This document shows positions 57,040-64,000 of a stretch of DNA of 64,000 nucleotides, piece by piece. The notes under the pieces are model-generated. The model made no database searches. It saw nothing but the letters and a program-made list of their open reading frames with translations, and was not told where the DNA came from. Each line of letters begins with the position of its first letter. Within the stretch, counting starts at the first letter, position 1. Source of the DNA: Hermatobates lingyangjiaoensis (Eukaryota > Arthropoda > Insecta > Hemiptera > Hermatobatidae); the NCBI GenBank assembly GCA_026182355.1, contig JAPFBL010000115.1:497001-561000 (forward strand). Direction: 5' to 3'. The position numbers were made by a program, and so were the translations under genes.

Positions 57040-57180
57040 ATGTTTTTAGCCCTGAAGATGATATAAATATATATCGAAACGTTGGCAAAGAAGTTTTTTG
57101 AATATTAGACCAAAAGCCCTCAATAAATCTCAAAAAATATATGAACAGTTGGTCAAAAAAAGGACATCATGATGTATATA
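57040..57180 (+). repeat. Family C right arm
   Basis: AGCCCTGAAGATGATATAAA to GGACATCATGATG. No left arm. Ends at (TA)n 57174-57188. Confidence 0.78.
57049..57086 (+). ncRNA. Family C hammerhead-like motif
   Basis: GCC, CUGAAGA, U, GAUAU-AAAUAU-AUAUC, GAA, ACGU, U, GGC. Stem II differs from 43177 by paired changes (C-G to U-A), which is covariation. Confidence 0.72.
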
Positions 57181-57187
57181 TATATAT

Positions 57188-57298
57188 AGTTCAATGTGCA
57201 TAAAGAAACATAGAGAAACTGAAAACACAAACTTACAGTCTCTAATTTTCGGTTGAACCGTCTTCAGGAGAGATAAGTGAGGGAAACCAAGCCTCGTA
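57188..57298 (-). repeat. Family B left arm
   Basis: From AGTTCAATGTGCATAAAGAA to GGGAAACCAAGCCTCG, where the repeat stops. It directly follows family C across a short (TA)n. Confidence 0.78.
57239..57271 (-). ncRNA. Family B hammerhead-like motif
   Basis: UCUC, CUGAAGA, C, GGUUCAACC, GAA, AAUU, A, GAGA. Core intact, 3-bp stem II as in 38112-38144. Confidence 0.68.
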
Positions 57299-57299
57299 A

Positions 57300-57639
57300 A
57301 CATCGAAGTGTTATTACGAGTATGATTTTTAAATTATGTTTTTGAAAATATTTTTGATTCCATATTTTAGAGTAAGCATCTCTCTCATTGATTCACTACA
57401 TATAGGAATTTAGTTTATAGAGCGTCATTAAAGCTGGAGGAAATTAAATTCATTCATAAAACAATTTATAAAGAAAACTAAAATGAACATTGTAACATAT
57501 TACAGTAAATAAGGAATTTGAAAGGATTCTATTAATTTCAGTGCTATTATTAGATCCACTTTAATTTTTGAAAGGTTTATAATAATTGAGTTATATATTA
57601 ATATGTAATATATATAATATATTATAATTAAATAAAATA
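57300..57639. other. No recognisable gene
   Basis: AT-rich sequence without identifiable repeat. Confidence 0.4.
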
Positions 57640-57825
57640 AATTTAAAACGAAGGAAACACACAGAAAGACACAGGCAGACTGAACTCAGTTCAGTCACCG
57701 CCCTGCCTTCCTGCGGGACTCTTCGCTCTTCACACCTCCTGATGACGACGATGGTCGAAATATCGATGTGAGTTATGTCTGTGTCTTTCTGTGTGTTTCC
57801 TTCGTTTTGAATTTATTTTATTAAA
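57640..57825. repeat. Family D fold-back, compact
   Basis: Outer arms AACGAAGGAAACACACAGAA and its complement TTCTGTGTGTTTCCTTCGTT. Centre with CTGAACTCAGTTCAG palindrome and the ribozyme-like core. Confidence 0.85.
57728..57772 (+). ncRNA. Family D hammerhead-like motif
   Basis: CUUCACACCUC, CUGAUGA, extra C, GAC-GAUG-GUC, GAA, AUAU, C, GAUGUGAG. Stem I pairs GAxGUGxG with the upstream CACACCUC strand with two mismatches. Core intact. Confidence 0.7.
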
Positions 57826-57829
57826 AAAA

Positions 57830-60727
57830 GTCCGCTGGACCGTTTCTTTTAATTGTAATTTATTATAATATATTAAGTACATTATTAATACAACCATGGA
57901 ATTAATTAATATTTTTTAAAGACTAAATTAGTGTAACTAAGTTCTCTTAGCCGATATTATGTTTTCATGTCCCGGATAATGTACAAATGAGTATAATACT
58001 TGCTTAGCTACTTATGTTTTATAAAATATAATCAAATCGCTAAAATTTGTATAATTGCCCAAATAGAATTTTTGGAAATAAGCAAATATTTATTTTGTTT
58101 TGCTAAATAATTTATTAATATATGGATTAGTAGAAAATAAAGAAATAGTTATCACGAAACAATAATTTTTAAAAATTCAAACATGAAATAATGTTAATAT
58201 AGGTTGACTGGTTGCAATTTATATATTAATTTTTTTTTTATTTCTAGTTCTAAATTACTCGTAGTTTATTGAAATATTATTTAATTTATTTTAAGACAAG
58301 TAAATTGTTCTTTATTAGTTTGCTTCTGAAGTTTTCTCTGGCAACATTTAGTGAAATGTCTTAATATAATGTATATAAGAATTGGGTCATTGCTGGCGAA
58401 ACGCAAAACCATGCATTTTTGCTATATTAATATCTAGAGTTCTCTTGAATGATAATATATCATGTTGAGAAAGGATAGAAGACTTACTTATTCATTGGAA
58501 CCAACAGATCCTATGCGATGAATAATACAAACCATTCCTATGCTTGCGTCGAAACACATTCGTTATTTCTCAATACCAAAAATGTACTATTTATCGCTTC
58601 AAGTAATATCATTTTTATAATTAAACCATAGTGTTTAACAGTATTAATAATCAAATATTATTAATAATAAAAAAAAATAAATTTAAAAATTAAATTCCAA
58701 ATCAAATTTAAAGTAAATATAATGTTTGAAGAAGTAATATTATTTGAAATATTGTCAATATTTTTTTTTTTGGATGGAATACATTAAGTTAATGTGGATA
58801 TAAAAGCGTTTAGAACTCATTGGTTAACCAAAAAAAAAAAAGTTTATCTACGTATATAAAAAATATTCAGAAGTCTTGTTGAACACAATGGAGTCTTGTC
58901 AATGAAGTTTCTATTGTCTTAAACTTGCATGTAATTCTTTTTTTTGCTCTTCGAACAATGTTTAGAAATGTTAACACATTTCATTATCAGCAGCAGTCAT
59001 TTTCAAGATCTATTAATACTTTATTTACTTACATATTTATTCCACTCTTTATCCATTTTATATACTGTTAATATTTATTGTTTTACTTTTCAACATTGTT
59101 TAAATTATCTGTTTAGCTTAATTAACATTATATAGCTAATCTAACTATTTATATAATTCTATCCTTCGTTTTTTATATATATTAATTGCTATTATTTGTT
59201 ATTAACAATTAAGATTGTGTAACGAGATTAAATTTAACAAAAGATATGTAAGTTTTAAAGATTTAATTTAGTTCCTTTCAACAATTTTTTTGTAAATAGA
59301 AGTAATTCTTGAAGTAGTGCTTGTAATTTGCTTTCATTAGCAAATTAAGTGAATCCTTAGAATAAATGGACTTTTAAATGGTTAATTAAATAACTATGTG
59401 TATTAGTGCATGCTTCCTATGCGCTGATGCTTTGAACAAAAGAATAAATTATCAAACAGTAGAAAGCAAAACAGTTAAATAATTTAGTTTTAAATGTGTA
59501 AAATGTAGATAGCAGTACTAATTGGAAGTTAGGTGCACAAGGGGGATTGATGGTTAACAATTAGTTGAAGACGAAGGTAGAGGAGGGTAGCATTGAAGGA
59601 GGTTTATTGAAAACAAGGGTGTTTGGGTGAAAAGGGCATTTGATTGTGTCTGGGCGAGTCGAGACAAGGGTCTGCGGCCTGCCCGCCCGCCTTTACAATA
59701 GGTCTTAACTCAGCGTCATGTCTGTCTCCCTACGTCTGCCTTTCAACATTCACTGGTCTTCTAAAGCTGCTTCTAATGTCTTCCAAGACATGCCTCTTTG
59801 CTATTGCAACTTAATAATAAGTTTGTTCAAAATATTATAAATAGAACTGGAAGAATTAAAAGATTTCAAGAAAACAGTCATTATCTATAATGAATACCGG
59901 ATGGTTCTCAGAAGTAGGTTAGAATTAAGAAATATGGCCAAATGCTAATGGAATGTCGTTATACGAAGAGCATTTGTCTGGTTTTATCAATTAAATATTG
60001 ACTTTCGTCTATCATTTATCTCTTAAAGCCAGTGTTACCACTGACTCATGAAACAAACAAAAAAAAATATCTGTTTTTGAACAGAATATTTGAGAAATAT
60101 TCAAATAATTCATTAAACCAGTGGTTGGGACTCTTTCTTGGAGTAAAGTCCATTAGAGCACTGTCTGGTTCTCCAAAAGGTGACAAAGAATGGATAAACG
60201 AAATTCTTATATAATAGTTATATTGTGAAATTGTTGAATCTGTCATTATATTACTCAATCAGGGCATCTTTCAAAAGGTTTAGTAGTGTCCTCACTGCCT
60301 TCGTTTATTACCTTGGTTAACTCAGGAAAATCATTTTCCAAAAGTTTAAACTTTTCATGTAATGATTTATGAATATTCATCTTTCTAAATGCTAGAATAT
60401 TTTTTGTCTTTATTACCATAATTGTAATTCTTTATGTTTTGAAAATTTTTTCTCAACAAACCGCAAAAGACCTTATTTAATGGTTCAAAAGGTCATATGC
60501 GGTCTTAAGGCTGTATGTTTTCCATGCTTTCATTAAACACTATGTTAATTATCGCCATTGCTTTGTTCATACTTCAGTTCTCGCTAAATAACCGAAGTTA
60601 AACAACGTTAGGCGTTGTTCGAACTTGGATTGGTGATTCTCATGATCTCTAAGGAAAATAAATGGTTTTGTGACTGAGCAATACTCAACCGTTACTAATA
60701 AACAGGCAAAAGAAAAATAAATAAACA
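57830..60727. other. No recognisable gene
   Basis: AT-rich, except 59540-59720, which is markedly GC-richer (GGCCTGCCCGCCCGCC) and could be a buried exon or another repeat. I see no open frame of note. 60117-60135 (ACCAGTGGTTGGGACTC) faintly resembles a hAT terminus, without a partner. Confidence 0.45.
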
Positions 60728-60975
60728 AGTTTTTATGTGATATCAAACCGAGTGAAAGAGCTTACAAGTCAGTAAAGAGAGTGATTAGTGATGAGGAAGT
60801 CGTTCATTATCCAACTGAATTTCTTTGCTCCACGTCAGCTGCTGGACTGCCTGCTCATGAGTATAGCAGGAACACCAATCATGCTACGATTTAGAATCAG
60901 TAATAAATTTCATGTTATGAAACTTGAGTGCCCCAAAAATGTGCAACGGTACAAGACTCTGAGTTCTCGGCACGA
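60728..60975 (+). pseudogene. PIF1-like helicase fragment (Helitron type)
   Basis: Frame 1: FLCDIKPSERAYKSVKRVIS, DEEVVHYPTEFLCSTSAAGL, PAHE. After a shift, AGTPIML, and in a third frame CNGTRL. YPxEFLNSL...GLPPHxLxLKxGxPIMLLRN...CNGTRL is the well-known C-terminal region of Helitron/PIF1 helicases. Two frame breaks mark it as dead. Confidence 0.8.
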
Positions 60976-61789
60976 CCAGTAGCTTCTCGGTATTAGGTGC
61001 CAAAACATGAATGAATCAAACATAGATTTCTTAAAAAGAAATCTATTTCTTTGTCCCTGGCATGAATGTGGAGTGTTTGTAAGAATAATCTATACTCATT
61101 AAAATACTCTTCTGAGAGTTTTTAAGAATACACTAAGGATTTTCTTTGGACTTTTCCCTGACATGTGTTTGCTTTTGCTTCACTTCTGAATATATTTTCC
61201 CTATTCCTAGCAGTTCTAATTGCTTTCATTTTAATTGCAGTTTGTTAAAACTAATTGTTCAACTTTAATTAATAGTCAGTGAAGTAGTCATTTAAAGGGA
61301 ATAAATTATAACAATTGCACAATTACACTTGTTTCTGGCTACCTGTAATTCATAGTTTATCGTTCTCACTTTATTTTGACTGGTACTTTTTCCTCATCTT
61401 TTCTCTATTGTTATTGGCTCCAACGTATTCTGTTTGGTTGCATTCATTAGAGGCAAACAAACATTTATCTTTCATTATTGTTATAACATGTTATTACTAT
61501 TTATTGAAAATTTTATTTCAGTTATGACTTAATTTAGATGTGTGGGCCACCAAATGTTTTGTCATAAAAGCTAGAATATGAAAAGAAAAGTTAAAAAACA
61601 TTGTATAGAATTTTCAGAAATTTTCCCTTTACTCCTTTAAAAATAATTTTAACCTAATTCTTCGTTTTCTACACTCCTCATTGAGTAGTGTAATTCTTTC
61701 TCCATTCTGTTAGTCAGTCACACTTATAGTAAACTAGACTACATGTGACCTGTTGGGTCAGCCATCACCTTGCTTTTTAATGCAATCAT
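60976..61789. other. No recognisable gene
   Basis: AT-rich sequence. The 70-codon frame at 61315-61527 is hydrophobic and lacks a domain. 61720-61736 contains an R3-like CACTTATAGTAAACTAG. Confidence 0.4.
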
Positions 61790-62185
61790 GTTCACGTAAA
61801 TGCAGATAAACTCTAAATTACACTACTGAAAGCAACATGTAACTGGTCATGTTGAAATACTGGTTTACCTAAATGAACTAAAACTTTCTATAGGGTCTCT
61901 CCTTGGGACTTATAAATAGTTATGGCAAATGCTAACTGAATTGGAAATTCAATCCTTGAAAAAGAAATGTTACCCTCTTTACATAAAACAAATTTCAATC
62001 ATGGAATTAAAACTGTTTTTCCTTGAAACAGTGATGCAATAATTTGTACAAATAATGACTTTATCGTAAAGCTTCTCAGTTATTAGTCTTGTTTCATTAT
62101 ATAAGCGTGGTAGATGAGCATTTTTCACACACATGACACGAGCACCTTTTTTGAATTCATGCTTATGTTTTTGGGAGTGAAGTGC
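61790..62185 (-). pseudogene. PIF1-like helicase C-terminal fragment
   Basis: Minus strand: KKGARVMCVKNAHLPRLYNE and TRLITEKLYDKVI, a disrupted stretch, then FSRIEFPIQLAFAITIYKSQ, GETL, stop, KVLVHLGKPVFQHDQLHVAF, SSVI. FPIRLAFAMTINKSQGQTL and FSHGQLYVAFSRV are hallmark motifs V and VI of Helitron/PIF1 helicases. Several stops. Faces the plus-strand fragment at 60728. Confidence 0.85.
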
Positions 62186-62600
62186 AAAAAACCCTTTGGC
62201 CCAAAGAATAGCGCCAAAAATTAAAAGTAAATACGTACAATAAAAAAAAAACAGCGTGTAAACAGCAATAAGATTCCAAAAAAGAGACTAAGATCTTTCC
62301 TAGAAAAAAAACTGGTTAAGTTTATTCTATAACAGAAATAGATTTTTCAGCTGAAGCCAGTAATTTTATCTGACTTTTGTTGGGAGGATTTATTTTTCAT
62401 TTTTCTTTTTAATGCTTCTATTTGTAAAATCATATATTACTCACAGTTTTCTTTAATACTTATTTGAATGATGCAGCATAAACTGAAATCAACAGGTGTT
62501 CCAAGTTTCATCTGTGCGCAACATCCAAAGCATCATTTTTAGTTGACTTATACACAGAAAACATCATTTATATAAGATTTTGGAAGTGTATTGTAAGAAA

Positions 62601-63035
62601 GCTCCCATAGCCTAGAGCAGGGGTGCTCACACTTTTTCAGTATGGGAGCTACTTATAAAATGACCAAGTCAAAATGATCTACCGACCCATAAAAGGGAAT
62701 GTTATTTTAAAATTTATTGAAGATTCTTACCTTACATTACCACTTGAGCCAATATTGCTACAAAATAAGCTCTGATCATGTTATTGTAATTACCAAATAA
62801 TAATAATATTAATAATAATAACAATACATTGACAATGTATAATAATAATAATTAAAAATAAGGACTGACTGTGACCCTGGAACTTTTTTTTTCAAACCTT
62901 GTTTGCGATCTACAACTATTGGCCTCGCGATCGACTGGTAGATCGCGATCGACGTATTGGACACCCCTGGCCTAGAGCGTAGCGCATTGAACTTTCATTC
63001 AAAAGGTCCTGGGTTCAATTCCCGAAAAATTACGA
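62601..63035 (+). tRNA. tRNA-like sequence (tRNA pseudogene or SINE head) split by a MITE
   Basis: 62601-62617 plus 62978-63035 read GCTCCCATAGCCTAGAG then CGTAGCGCATTGAAC, with B box GGTTCAATTCC and TTGAA/TTCAA anticodon-stem pairing. The acceptor 3' strand does not close properly, so it is a pseudogene or a SINE head rather than a working tRNA. Confidence 0.6.
62618..62969. mobile_element. hAT MITE, 352 bp, perfect 8-bp target duplication
   Basis: Ends CAGGGGTG and CACCCCTG. GCCTAGAG is duplicated at 62610-62617 and 62970-62977. The interior has (AAT)n and a GC-richer GATCGCGATCGAC palindrome near the 3' end, and no coding frame. Non-autonomous. Confidence 0.93.
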
Positions 63036-63849
63036 ATATTTTATTATTTAAACAGACAGTGTACGGTGGCAAGAAAACAATTAAACACGAGATAATATTA
63101 GAGTTTTATAAGTATGTAGATATATATTTATCCCTCCTTTAAATTTCAAATAATTAGTTTATGAATTAATGAACACAGTATTCTACTGAAAACATGCTAT
63201 AAAATATATACAGTGGATTTTTCAATCATTTCATTAAACAACTAAATTCAGTTATCTTTTCTTATTATTAATTTTAACATTATTTACAGCAATCATAGTT
63301 TTTTTTCATCTAAAGTAACTAGAATGAATGATTAGTTCGCAATTAACTCCTGGTAAGCTAAAACAAATATGCACAGAAAGAATGTTATTGTTGCAGTTGA
63401 GGGAAAGGTGTTTTATAACATCAGAGAGGATCTGTCTGCATATTGGGGGATGGGATGATTTAATTAATCAAGATGACTTTGGCAACTTTTTGAAGGAAGC
63501 ATAGTGGAACAACGCAGCAATATTAGACTCAAGTAAAGTGCTTAGCTCCATTACATCATTACTTTTCGGTGACCTGTAAAAAATTAATTAATATCATATT
63601 ATACATTTTTTATAAGTTATAAATTGAAGTGTACTAACGAGTTTTTTTAAGTGCGTTGCATACTTCGTCATTACTAGTGATTTGTTCTCAAATTAAAAGT
63701 TTGTTAATTGCTTAAAACTATATATTAACTTTGCAAGGCTTTATTATAGATTAAATTTAGAAATAAAATAAACCATCTTATCTCGTATACTCCTGCACCA
63801 CTCCTGCAACGGATTTGAACACAAATTTCTATGTAGTTGTTTCTTTACT
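63036..63849. other. No recognisable gene
   Basis: AT-rich sequence. Nothing I can name. Confidence 0.4.
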
Positions 63850-63981
63850 ATAGAAAAATACCAAGCCCTGAAGATGTCTACAAATATAGACGAAGCATCG
63901 GCTTAAAGGTGTTGAATTATTGAAGCTAGACCAAACCTCGATAAAAAGAAAAATAGTGTTATATATATATATATATATATA
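63850..63981 (+). repeat. Family C right arm (diverged)
   Basis: From CCAAGCCCTGAAGATG to CGATAAAAAGAAA, followed by (TA)n at 63961-63981. Confidence 0.75.
63863..63904 (+). ncRNA. Family C hammerhead-like motif, covarying stems
   Basis: AAGCC, CUGAAGA, U, GUCUA-CAAAUA-UAGAC, GAA, GCAU, C, GGCUU. Stem I grows to five pairs, and the outer pair ACC/GGU replaces UCC/GGA of 43177. Stem II has a different but fully paired sequence. Stem III is GCAU, so its palindrome is lost. Confidence 0.72.
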
Positions 63982-64000
63982 TAATGAGTAGTAGTTTGCT

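Noticed and set aside
59540..59720. GC-richer patch as a host exon
   Set aside because: No extended open frame, splice context or recognisable domain was seen in it.

Overview
The window is strongly AT-rich animal DNA made almost entirely of repeats. I recognise no host protein-coding gene and no prokaryotic feature. Metazoan origin follows from several endonuclease-bearing Penelope-like elements (PLEs), tRNA-derived SINEs, hAT, pogo/Tigger, MULE and Helitron/Helentron remnants, a LINE tail and long (TA)n tracts. An arthropod is my best guess: the SINE ends in (CCTAA)n, the complement of the arthropod telomere unit. That is inference.

Layout. 0-8 kb: two diverged copies of a 0.7-kb repeat (R1) with a 63-bp minisatellite at different copy number, a 1.5-kb repeat (R3), and a third R1 copy split by a young SINE with a 16-bp target duplication. 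8-20 kb: tandem repeats, further R3 copies, fold-back repeats and a LINE tail. 20-24 kb: a 2.1-kb structure with long inverted ends that holds two Helentron copies, then a PLE with the reverse transcriptase (RT) core deleted in frame. 25-32 kb: a second SINE, a palindrome inserted in a ribozyme arm, several fold-backs, and the best-preserved PLE (RT plus GIY-YIG endonuclease, 527 codons). 33-35 kb: a hAT remnant inside a 23-bp satellite. 37-44 kb: dense fold-backs with pogo/Tigger and MULE scraps. 45-46 kb: a 77-bp satellite. 48 kb: a second LINE tail. 51-57 kb: a rearranged PLE whose RT and endonuclease pieces face opposite ways, and more fold-backs. 60-63 kb: two PIF1-type helicase remnants and a small hAT MITE that splits a tRNA-like sequence.

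The unifying signal is a set of at least ten different arm families (named A to K here), mostly arranged as inverted pairs and bounded by (TA)n. Most carry a hammerhead ribozyme-like core: stem I, CUGANGA, one extra base, stem II, GAA, a short self-complementary stem III, one H base, and the other strand of stem I. Each family has its own self-complementary stem III (ACGU, AUAU, AAUU, AGAUCU, ACGCGU, ACCGGU, AAGGCCUU). Hammerheads in PLE pseudo-LTRs (pLTRs) are established knowledge. The idea that the different palindromes act as family-specific dimerisation tags is my inference and the most interesting lead here.
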